A stretch of 64,000 nucleotides of DNA, taken from contig JBAWUJ010000080.1 of the NCBI GenBank assembly GCA_037176705.1, positions 124,001 to 188,000 on the forward strand. The letters run 5' to 3'. Positions within the stretch are counted from its first letter, which is position 1. Each line of letters opens with the position of its first letter. This document shows, one piece after another, positions 50,955 to 62,712 of the stretch. Origin of the DNA: Molossus alvarezi (lineage: Eukaryota; Chordata; Mammalia; Chiroptera; Molossidae). The translations under genes and the position numbers were made by a program. The notes under the pieces are model-generated. The model was not told the DNA's origin, searched no databases, and saw only the letters and a list, made by a program, of their open reading frames with translations.

Positions 50955-52914
50955 ATTGGAGTGTTAAACAGTGTTGTAAGTAAATGCAGGTGTCTGCCTT
51001 CTTTCCTATGTGACCAGGAAAGTCAACCTGTACTAGTTGATGAGGCAGCCTTTCAACATACTACCTTTTAGCCCTGCATATGTGTTGTTTGCCTGGAAGT
51101 GTCTATGAGTCATCTTGATATCCAACAAAGGCTGGGCTGCAGAAATCAAACACATTGGTTAGGGCAATGTTCAGGTCATGCAAATCTACACCCTATTCAG
51201 TTCTACACACATTCTTTAAAGTTGTTACCGAATGAATCAGTGTCATTCTTGGATCCATCATACATTTCACGGTTTGTACCGATTTCCTCAAAAAACATAA
51301 GGAGTAGATACCTGTTTTCTCCTGAGAATTCAAAGTAAACGCTTTCCATCATTGTGAAATGCTGGAATTGTACCTTGTTCATGAATGGAATCTCCTGAAC
51401 CTATCTTTCTAATTCCCTGTGACGAATTCAGCCTATTTCTTGATAACTGACAAGTACTCAATCCCTTTATTCCAGCCATTAGAACCAAAAGGTGATCAAT
51501 TTAAAAGAGGGAGTGTCAGTCTTTGAACAATGGACATGGATTCACTTGTTTCAAGACTATTTCCCCGAAGCACCTATGGGAATACCCTGGCATAGTCAAA
51601 AGTGTTCATGACTGGTGTTCTTTCTGTGCAGAACAATATAATAACGTTCAGTTCAAGAGCAGAATGGATACCTTAATACGGTTGCAGTGTCCAATTGAGT
51701 GTTTAGTGGCTCTCTGTTCAAAGAACTGTGTTCCAATAGACAACCTTCTTCAAATAATGTCCAAATATTGAGAAAAAGATTCTAGGGCTATACCCGCTTC
51801 ACACGAAATGGAACCACCACTGATGTACAGTTGTTCAGATTACGTGTTCTTAGTACAGTTGTGGAAAGTATTGATGTAAGGAAATGTGGCAACCTGACTT
51901 TTGATAGGTCCTTAGACATACTTTTCACTCTACTTTGTTTGTAGGAGAGTGTATACAACCATACCTATTCCAAATGAACTGTGTTAGAACTCTTCACTTC
52001 AGTGGCACAAAAGTCACTTCCATGAAGCCTAGAGCGTGAGGACCCTCAAAGCATATATTGTTTTGGTTAAGTGTTTAAGAAATGTCCTTTTGTAAAGGTG
52101 TAATCACACTTAAACTTCGCAGTGTAAGTTTTTTTCTCTTGTTCCAGACAAAGAGACACAAGACTTGCTGGTGCAGTCTTGGATATCCTGAACTATGGGC
52201 AAAACTCTGTGAGAGCCAGGGGCCACATTCACTCAGTGGCATGTTTTTCCCTGGGAAGTTAAGTACCTTTGCAGGGAAACTGTGAACAAACATGTTCTAG
52301 TCAAACAACTGTGGGAATGAATGAATATTTCCATTTGGGTTAAGTTAATGCACAGATCTTGAGTAACATGAACACTTTAACGTTCATTCTCCTCGTTTTA
52401 TAGGGAGATCCAGTCATATCATGGAAAAAACAACTAGGACAGAGCCCACTTATGTGTAGATCAAAAGTTACCCCTTTTTGTGTTCTGTGTTGTTCATGGT
52501 TTCAAAGATTGGATCGTATTGAAGCCCATTTTTGAAGGCGATACTTGGAAAAAGTTTGGTTTCTGCTGTAGCAGTTGGTTTTACATGATTCTTACTCAGA
52601 ACAGTGAACCAACGTATGGCCAAGACTGAATCAATGGAAAGACTGATAACTACTGGTGTCACACATGTGCATTCTTGACGCAGTGAAAGTGAACACGTCT
52701 AAAGTGATGTAGTTGAAACATTGGTTGTCTCCATGCAAGGAGTAAATCCATGAATTGGAAGACACTGACAACACCAAGGGTTTTTCACATTGAACATCTC
52801 TGTGAAGGAGAACAAGAGGAGTGTTCTAGAGAAAATGCACTTGTGCAGTGGACCTGGGTATCCATTTCAATGACTTACACACTAACTATGCCCGGTGTGC
52901 AGGGCATACTTTAC
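50955..52914 (+). repeat. Copy 27
   Basis: Markers: gtacagttg, aactatggg, atggaaaaaac near 52424, gaacacgtc (also in copy 13) and atgcactt. CENP-B-like box at 51792-51808 (minus). Confidence 0.97.
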
Positions 52915-54872
52915 ATTGGAGTGTTAAACAGTGTTGTAAGTAAATGCAGGTGTCTGCCTTCTTTCCTATGTGACCAGGAAAGTCAACCTGTACTAGTTGA
53001 TGAGGCAGCCTTTCAACATACTACCTTTTAGCCCTGCATATGTGTTGTTTGCCTGGAAGTGTCTATGAGTCATCTTGATATCCAACAAAGGCTGGGCTGC
53101 AGAAATCAAACACATTGGTTAGGGCAATGTTCAGGTCATGCAAATCTACACCCTATTCAGTTCTACACACATTCTTTAAAGTTGTTACCGAATGAATCAG
53201 TGTCATTCTTGGATCCATCATACATTTCACGGTTTGTACCGATTTCCTCAAAAAACATAAGGAGTAGATACCTGTTTTCTCCTGAGAATTCAAAGTAAAC
53301 GCTTTCCATCATTGTGAAATGCTGGAATTGTACCTTGTTCATGAATGGAATCTCCTGAACCTATCTTTCTAATTCCCTGTGACGAATTCAGCCTATTTCT
53401 TGATAACTGACAAGTACTCAATCCCTTTATTCCAGCCATTAGAACCAAAAGGTGATCAATTTAAAAGAGGAGTGTCAGTCTTTGAACAATGGACATGGAT
53501 TCACTTGTTTCAAGACTATTTCCCCGAAGCACCTATGGGAATACCCTGGCATAGTCAAAAGTGTTCATGACTGGTGTTCTTTCTGTGCAGAACAATATAA
53601 TAACGTTCAGTTCAAGAGCAGAATGGATACCTTAATACGGTTGCAGTGTCCAATTGAGTGTTTAGTGGCTCTCTGTTCAAAGAACTGTGTTCCATAGACA
53701 ACCTTCTTCAAATAATGTCCAAATATTGAGAAAAAGATTCTAGGGCTATACCCGCTTCACACGAAATGGAACCACCACTGATGTACTGTTGTTCAGATTA
53801 CGTGTTCTTAGTACAGTTGTGGAAAGTATTGATGTAAGGAAATGTGGCAACCTGACTTTTGATAGGTCCTTAGACATACTTTTCACTCTACTTTGTTTGT
53901 AGGAGAGTGTATACAACCATACCTATTCCAAATGAACTGTGTTAGAACTCTTCACTTCAGTGGCACAAAAGTCACTTCCATGAAGCCTAGAGCGTGAGGA
54001 CCCTCAAAGCATATATTGTTTTGGTTAAGTGTTTAAGAAATGTCCTTTTGTAAAGGTGTAATCACACTTAAACTTAGCAGTGTAAGTTTTTTTCTCTTGT
54101 TCCAGACAAAGAGACACAAGACTTGCTGGTGCAGTCTTGGATATCCTGAATTATGGGCAAAACTCTGTGAGAGCCAGGGGCCACATTCACTCAGTGGCAT
54201 GTTTTTCCCTGGGAAGTTAAGTACTTTTGCAGGGAAACTGTGAACAAACATGTTCTAGTCAAACAACTGTGGGAATGAATGAATATTTCCATTTGGGTTA
54301 AGTTAATGCACAGATCTTGAGTAACATGAACACTTTAACGTTCATTCTCCTCGTTTTATAGGGAGATCCAGTCATATCATGGAAAGAACAACTAGGACAG
54401 AGCCCACTTATGTGTAGATCAAAAGTTATCCCTTTTTGTGTTCTGTGTTGTTCATGGTTTCAAAGATTGGATCGTATTGAAGCCCATTTTTGAAGGCGAT
54501 ACTTGGAAAAAGTTTGGTTTCTGCTGTAGCAGTTGGTTTTACATGATTCTTACTCAGAACAGTGAACCAACGTATGGCCAAGACTGAATCAATGGAAAGA
54601 CTGATAACTACTGGTGTCACACATGTGCATTCTTGACGCAGTGAAAGTGAACACATCTAAAGTGATGTAGTTGAAACATTGGTTGTCTCCATGCAAGGAG
54701 TAAATCCATGAATTGGAAGACACTGACAACACCAAGGGTTTTTCACATTGAACATCTCTGTGAAGGAGAACAAGAGGAGTGTTCTAGAGAAAATGCACTT
54801 GTGCAGTGGACCTGGGTATCCATTTCAATGACTTACACACTAACTATGCCCGGTGTGCAGGGCATACTTTAC
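52915..54872 (+). repeat. Copy 28, isolated type C monomer (1958 bp)
   Basis: Has the full type C set (ccatag, gtactgttg, cttagcag, gtacttttgc, agttatccc) otherwise seen only in copies 3 and 7. A second 1-base loss is private (aaaagaggagt near 53465). CENP-B-like box at 53750-53766 (minus). Confidence 0.97.
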
Positions 54873-56832
54873 ATTGGAGTGTTAAACAGTGTTGTAAGTA
54901 AATGCAGGTGTCTGTCTTCTTTCCTATGTGACCAGGAAAGTCAACCTGTACTAGTTGATGAGGCAGCCTTTCAACATACTACCTTTTAGCCCTGCATATG
55001 TGTTGTTTGCCTGGAAGTGTCTATGAGTCATCTTGATATCCAACAAAGGCTGGGCTGCAGAAATCAAACACATTGGTTAGGGCAATGTTCAGGTCATGCA
55101 AATCTACACCCTATTCAGTTCTACACACATTCTTTAAAGTTGTTACCGAATGAATCAGTGTCATTCTTGGATCCATCATACATTTCACGGTTTGTACCGA
55201 TTTCCTCAAAAAACATAAGGAGTAGATACCTGTTTTCTCCTGAGAATTCAAAGTAAACGCTTTCCATCATTGTGAAATGCTGGAATTGTACCTTGTTCAT
55301 GAATGGAATCTCCTGAACCTATCTTTCTAATTCCCTGTGACGAATTCAGCCTATTTCTTGATAACTGACAAGTACTCAATCCCTTTATTCCAGCCATTAG
55401 AACCAAAAGGTGATCAATTTAAAAGAGGGAGTGTCAGTCATTGAACAATGGACATGGATTCACTTGTTTCAAGACTATTTCCCTGAAGCACCTATGGGAA
55501 TACCCTGGCATAGTCAAAAGTGTTCATGACTGGTGTTCTTTCTGTGCAGAACAATATAATAACGTTCAGTTCAAGAGCAGAATGGATACCTTAATACGGT
55601 TGCAGTGTCCAATTGAGTGTTTAGTGGCTCTCTGTTCAAAGAACTGTGTTCCAATAGACAACCTTCTTCAAATAATGTCCAAATATTGAGAAAAAGATTC
55701 TAGGGCTATACCCGCTTCACACGAAATGGAACCACCACTGATGTACTGTTGTTCAGATTACGTGTTCTTAGTACAGTTGTGGAAAGTATTGATGTAAGGA
55801 AATGTGGCAACCTGACTTTTGATAGGTCCTTAGACATACTTTTCACTCTACTTTGTTTGTAGGAGAGTGTATACAACCATACCTATTCCAAGTGAACTGT
55901 GTTAGAACTCTTCACTTCAGTGGCACAAAAGTCACTTCCATGAAGCCTAGAGCGTGAGGACCCTCAAAGCATATATTGTTTTGGTTAAGTGTTTAAGAAA
56001 TGTCCTTTTGTAAAGGGGTAATCACACTTAAACTTCGCAGTGTAAGTTTTTTTCTCTTGTTCCAGACAAAGAGACACAAGACTTGCTGGTGCAGTCTTGG
56101 ATATCCTGAATTATGGGCAAAACTCTGTGAGAGCCAGGGGCCACATTCACTCAGTGGCATGTTTTTCCCTGCGAAGTTAAGTACCTTTGCAGGGAAACTG
56201 TGAACAAACATGTTCTAGTCAAACAACTGTGGGAATGAATGAATATTTCCATTTGGGTTAAGTTAATGCACAGATCTTGAGTAACATGAACACTTTAACG
56301 TTCATTCTCCTCGTTTTATAGGGAGATCCAGTCATATCATGGAAAGAACAACTAGGACAGAGCCCACTTATGTGTAGATCAAAAGTTACCCCTTTTTGTG
56401 TTCTGTGTTGTTCATGGTTTCACAGATTGGATCGTATTGAAGCCCATTTTTGAAGGCGATACTTGGAAAAAGTTTGGTTTCTGCTGTAGCAGTTGGTTTT
56501 ACATGATTCTTACTCAGAACAGTGAACCAACGTATGGCCAAGACTGAATCAATGGAAAGACTGATAACTACTGGTGTCACACATGTGCATTCTTGACGCA
56601 GTGAAAGTGAACACATCTAAAGTGATGTAGTTGAAACATTGGTTGTCTCCATGCAAGGAGTAAATCCATGAATTGGAAGACACTGACAACACCAAGGGTT
56701 TTTCACATTGAACATCTCTGTGAAGGAGAACAAGAGGAGTGTTCTAGAGAAAATGCACTTGTGCAGTGGACCTGGGTATCCATTTCAATAACTTACACAC
56801 TAACTATGCCCGGTGTGCAGGGCATACTTTAC
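54873..56832 (+). repeat. Copy 29
   Basis: Begins with tgtctgtc, as do the copies that follow other type C units. Then cagtcattgaac with ttccctgaag (as copy 23), ttccaagtgaac, ccctgcgaag, ttcacagatt and ttcaataac. CENP-B-like box at 55710-55726 (minus). Confidence 0.97.
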
Positions 56833-58792
56833 ATTGGAGTGTTAAACAGTGTTGTAAGTAAATGCAGGTGTCTGCCTTCTTTCCTATGTGACCAGGAAAG
56901 TCAACCTGTACTAGTTGATGAGGCAGCCTTTCAACATACTACCTTTTAGCCCTGCATATGTGTTGTTTGCCTGGAAGTGTCTATGAGTCATCTTGATATC
57001 CAACAAAGGCTGGGCTGCAGAAATCAAACACATTGGTTAGGGCAATGTTCAGGTCATGCAAATCTACACCCTATTCAGTTCTACACACATTCTTTAAAGT
57101 TGTTACCGAATGAATCAGTGTCATTCTTGGATCCATCATACATTTCACGGTTTGTACCGATTTCCTCAAAAAACATAAGGAGTAGATACCTGTTTTCTCC
57201 TGAGAATTCAAAGTAAACGCTTTCCATCATTGTGAAATGCTGGAATTGTACCTTGTTCATGAATGGAATCTCCTGAACCTATCTTTCTAATTCCCTGTGA
57301 CGAATTCAGCCTATTTCTTGATAACTGACAAGTACTCAATCCCTTTATTCCAGCCATTAGAACCAAAAGGTGATCAATTTAAAAGAGGGAGTGTCAGTCT
57401 TTGAACAATGGACATGGATTCACTTGTTTCAAGACTATTTCCCCGAAGCACCTATGGGAATACCCTGGCATAGTCAAAAGTGTTCATGACTGGTGTTCTT
57501 TCTGTGCAGAACAATATAATAACGTTCAGTTCAAGAGCAGAATGGATACCTTAATACGGTTGCAGTGTCCAATTGAGTGTTTAGTGGCTCTCTGTTCAAA
57601 GAACTGTGTTCCAATAGACAACCTTCTTCAAATAATGTCCAAATATTGAGAAAAAGATTCTAGGGCTATACCCGCTTCACACGAAATGGAACCACCACTG
57701 ATGTACAGTTGTTCAGATTACGTGTTCTTAGTACAGTTGTGGAAAGTATTGATGTAAGGAAATGTGGCAACCTGACTTTTGATAGGTCCTTAGACATACT
57801 TTTCACTCTACTTTGTTTGTAGGAGAGTGTATACAACCATACCTATTCCAAATGAACTGTGTTAGAACTCTTCACTTCAGTGGCACAAAAGTCACTTCCA
57901 TGAAGCCTAGAGCGTGAGGACCCTCAAAGCATATATTGTTTTGGTTAAGTGTTTAAGAAATGTCCTTTTGTAAAGGTGTAATCACACTTAAACTTCGCAG
58001 TGTAAGTTTTTTTCTCTTGTTCCAGACAAAGAGACACAAGACTTGCTGGTGCAGTCTTGGATATCCTGAATTATGGGCAAAACTCTGTGAGAGCCAGGGG
58101 CCACATTCACTCAGTGGCATGTTTTTCCCTGGGAAGTTAAGTACCTTTGCAGGGAAACTGTGAACAAACATGTTCTAGTCAAACAACTGTGGGAATGAAT
58201 GAATATTTCCATTTGGGTTAAGTTAATGCACAGATCTTGAGTAACATGAACACTTTAACGTTCATTCTCCTCGTTTTATAGGGAGATCCAGTCATATCAT
58301 GGAAAGAACAACTAGGACAGAGCCCACTTATGTGTAGATCAAAAGTTACCCCTTTTTGTGTTCTGTGTTGTTCATGGTTTCAAAGATTGGATCGTATTGA
58401 AGCCCATTTTTGAAGGCGATACTTGGAAAAAGTTTGGTTTCTGCTGCAGCAGTTGGTTTTACATGATTCTTACTCAGAACAGTGAACCAACGTATGGCCA
58501 AGACTGAATCAATGGAAAGACTGATAACTACTGGTGTCACACATGTGCATTCTTGACGCAGTGAAAGTGAACACATCTAAAGTGATGTAGTTGAAACATT
58601 GGTTGTCTCCATGCAAGGAGTAAATCCATGAATTGGAAGACACTGACAACACCAAGGGTTTTTCACATTGAACATCTCTGTGAAGGAGAACAAGAGGAGT
58701 GTTCTAGAGAAAATGCACTTGTGCAGTGGACCTGGGTATCCATTTCAATGACTTACACACTAACTATGCCCGGTGTGCAGGGCATACTTTAC
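56833..58792 (+). repeat. Copy 30
   Basis: Close to the common form. Private ctgctgcagcag near 58441, which makes an extra PstI site. CENP-B-like box at 57670-57686 (minus). Confidence 0.97.
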
Positions 58793-60752
58793 ATTGGAGT
58801 GTTAAACAGTGTTGTAAGTAAATGCAGGTGTATGCCTTCTTTCCTATGTGACCAGGAAAGTCAACCTGTACTAGTTGATGAGGCAGCCTTTCAACATACT
58901 ACCTTTTAGCCCTGCATATGTGTTGTTTGCCTGGAAGTGTCTATGAGTCATCTTGATATCCAACAAAGGCTGGGCTGCAGAAATCAAACACATTGGTTAG
59001 GGCAATGTTCAGGTCATGCAAATCTACACCCTATTCAGTTCTACACACATTCTTTAAAGTTGTTACCGAATGAATCAGTGTCATTCTTGGATCCAACATA
59101 CATTTCACGGTTTGTACCGATTTCCTCAAAAAACATAAGGAGTAGATACCTGTTTTCTCCTGAGAATTCAAAGTAAACGCTTTCCATCATTGTGAAATGC
59201 TGGAATTGTACCTTGTTCATGAATGGAATCTCCTGAACCTATCTTTCTAATTCCCTGTGACGAATTCAGCCTATTTCTTGATAACTGACAAGTACTCAAT
59301 CCCTTTATTCCAGCCATTAGAACCAAAAGGTGATCAATTTAAAAGAGGGAGTGTCAGTCTTTGAACAATGGACATGGATTCACTTGTTTCAAGACTATTT
59401 CCCCGAAGCACCTATGGGAATACCCTGGCATAGTCAAAAGTGTTCATGACTGGTGTTCTTTCTGTGCAGAACAATATAATAACGTTCAGTTCAAGAGCAG
59501 AATGGATACCTTAATACGGTTGCAGTGTCCAATTGAGTGTTTAGTGGCTCTCTGTTCAAAGAACTGTGTTCCAATAGACAACCTTCTTCAAATAATGTCC
59601 AAATATTGAGAAAAAGATTCTAGGGCTATACCCGCTTCACACGAAATGGAACCACCACTGATGTACAGTTGTTCAGATTACGTGTTCTTAGTACAGTTGT
59701 GGAAAGTATTGATGTAAGGAAATGTGGCAACCTGACTTTTGATAGGTCCTTAGACATACTTTTCACTCTACTTTGTTTGTAGGAGAGTGTATACAACCAT
59801 ACCTATTCCAAATGAACTGTGTTAGAACTCTTCACTTCAGTGGCACAAAAGTCACTTCCATGAAGCCTAGAGCGTGAGGACCCTCAAAGCATATATTGTT
59901 TTGGTTAAGTGTTTAAGAAATGTCCTTTTGTAAAGGTGTAATCACACTTAAACTTCGCAGTGTAAGTTTTTTTCTCTTGTTCCAGACAAAGAGACACAAG
60001 ACTTGCTGGTGCAGTCTTGGATATCCTGAATTATGGGCAAAACTCTGTGAGAGCCAGGGGCCACATTCACTCAGTGGCATGTTTTTCCCTGCGAAGTTAA
60101 GTACCTTTGCAGGGAAACTGTGAACAAACATGTTCTAGTCAAACAACTGTGGGAATGAATGAATATTTCCATTTGGGTTAAGTTAATGCACAGATCTTGA
60201 GTAACATGAACACTTTAACGTTCATTCTCCTCGTTTTATAGGGAGATCCAGTCATATCATGGAAAGAACAACTAGGACAGAGCCCACTTATGTGTAGATC
60301 AAAAGTTACCCCTTTTTGTGTTCTGTGTTGTTCATGGTTTCAAAGATTGGATCGTATTGAAGCCCATTTTTGAAGGCGATACTTGGAAAAAGTTTGGTTT
60401 CTGCTGTAGCAGTTGGTTTTACATGATTCTTACTCAGAACAGTGAACCAACGTATGGCCAAGACTGAATCAATGGAAAGACTGATAACTACTGGTATCAC
60501 ACATGTGCATTCTTGACGCAGTGAAAGTGAACACATCTAAAGTGATGTAGTTGAAACATTGGTTGTCTCCATGCAAGGAGTAAATCCATGAATTGGAACA
60601 CACTGACAACACCAAGGGTTTTTCACATTGAACATCTCTGTGAAGGAGAACAAGAGGAGTGTTCTAGAGAAAATGCTCTTGTGCAGTGGACCTGGGTATC
60701 CATTTCAATGACTTACACACTAACTATGCCCGGTGTGCAGGGCATACTTTAC
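58793..60752 (+). repeat. Copy 31
   Basis: Markers: gtgtatgcc, ggatccaac (as copy 15), ccctgcgaag (as 29 and 32), ggtatcaca, ggaacacac and atgctctt. CENP-B-like box at 59630-59646 (minus). Confidence 0.97.
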
Positions 60753-62712
60753 ATTGGAGTGTTAAACAGTGTTGTAAGTAAATGCAGGTGTCTGCCTTCT
60801 TTCCTATGTGACCAGGAAAGTCAACCTGTACTAGTTGATGAGGCAGCCTTTCAACATACTACCTCTTAGCCCTGCATATGTGTTGTTTGCCTGGAAGTGT
60901 CTATGAGTCATCTTGATATCCAACAAAGGCTGGGCTGCAGAAATCAAACACATTGGTTAGGGCAATGTTCAGGTCATGCAAATCTACACCCTATTCAGTT
61001 CTACACACATTCTTTAAAGTTGTTACCGAATGAATCAGTGTCATTCTTGGATCCATCATACATTTCACGGTTTGTACCGATTTCCTCAAAAAACATAAGG
61101 AGTAGATACCTGTTTTCTCCTGAGAATTCAAAGTAAACGCTTTCCATCATTGTGAAATGCTGGAATTGTACCTTGTTCATGAATGGAATCTCCTGAACCT
61201 ATCTTTCTAATTCCCTGTGACGAATTCAGCCTATTTCTTGATAACTGACAAGTACTCAATCCCTTTATTCCAGCCATTAGAACCAAAAGGTGATCAATTT
61301 AAAAGAGGGAGTGTCAGTCTTTGAACAATGGACATGGATTCACTTGTTTCAAGACTATTTCCCCGAAGCACCTATGGGAATACCCTGGCATAGTCAAAAG
61401 TGTTCATGACTGGTGTTCTTTCTGTGCAGAACAATATAATAACGTTCAGTTCAAGAGCAGAATGGATACCTTAATACGGTTGCAGTGTCCAATTGAGTGT
61501 TTAGTGGCTCTCTGTTCAAAGAACTGTGTTCCAATAGACAACCTTCTTCAAATAATGTCCAAATATTGAGAAAAAGATTCTAGGGCTATACCCGCTTCAC
61601 ACGAAATGGAACCACCACTGATGTACTGTTGTTCAGATTACGTGTTCTTAGTACAGTTGTGGAAAGTATTGATGTAAGGAAATGTGGCAACCTGACTTTT
61701 GATAGGTCCTTAGACATACTTTTCACTCTACTTTGTTTGTAGGAGAGTGTATACAACCATACCTATTCCAAATGAACTGTGTTAGAACTCTTCACTTCAG
61801 TGGCACAAAAGTCACTTCCATGAAGCCTAGAGCGTGAGGACCCTCAAAGCATATATTGTTTTGGTTAAGTGTTTAAGAAATGTCCTTTTGTAAAGGGGTA
61901 ATCACACTTAAACTTCGCAGTGTAAGTTTTTTTCTCTTGTTCCAGACAAAGAGACACAAGACTTGCTGGTGCAGTCTTGGATATCCTGAATTATGGGCAA
62001 AACTCTGTGAGAGCCAGGGGCCACATTCACTCAGTGGCATGTTTTTCCCTGCGAAGTTAAGTACCTTTGCAGGGAAACTGTGAACAAACATGTTCTAGTC
62101 AAACAACTGTGGGAATGAATGAATATTTCCATTTGGGTTAAGTTAATGCACAGATCTTGAGTAACATGAACACTTTAACGTTCATTCTCCTCGTTTTATA
62201 GGGAGATCCAGTCATATCATGGAAAGAACAACTAGGACAGAGCCCACTTATGTGTAGATCAAAAGTTACCCCTTTTTGTGTTCTGTGTTGTTCATGGTTT
62301 CAAAGATTGGATCGTATTGAAGCCCATTTTTGAAGGCGATACTTGGAAAAAGTTTGGTTTCTGCTGTAGCAGTTGGTTTTACATGATTCTTACTCAGAAC
62401 AGTGAACCAACGTATGGCCAAGACTGAATCAATGGAAAGACTGATAACTACTGGTGTCACACATGTGCATTCTTGACGCAGTGAAAGTGAACACATCTAA
62501 AGTGATGTAGTTGAAACATTGGTTGTCTCCATGCAAGGAGTAAATCCATGAATTGGAAGACACTGACAACACCAAGGGTTTTTCACATTGAACATCTCTG
62601 TGAAGGAGAACAAGAGGAGTGTTCTAGAGAAAATGCACTTGTGCAGTGGACCTGGGTATCCATTTCAATGACTTACACACTAACTATGCCCGGTGTGCAG
62701 GGCATACTTTAC
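60753..62712 (+). repeat. Copy 32
   Basis: Markers: acctcttag near 60862, gtactgttg, aaaggggtaa and ccctgcgaag; close to copy 29, three units away. CENP-B-like box at 61590-61606 (minus). Confidence 0.97.
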
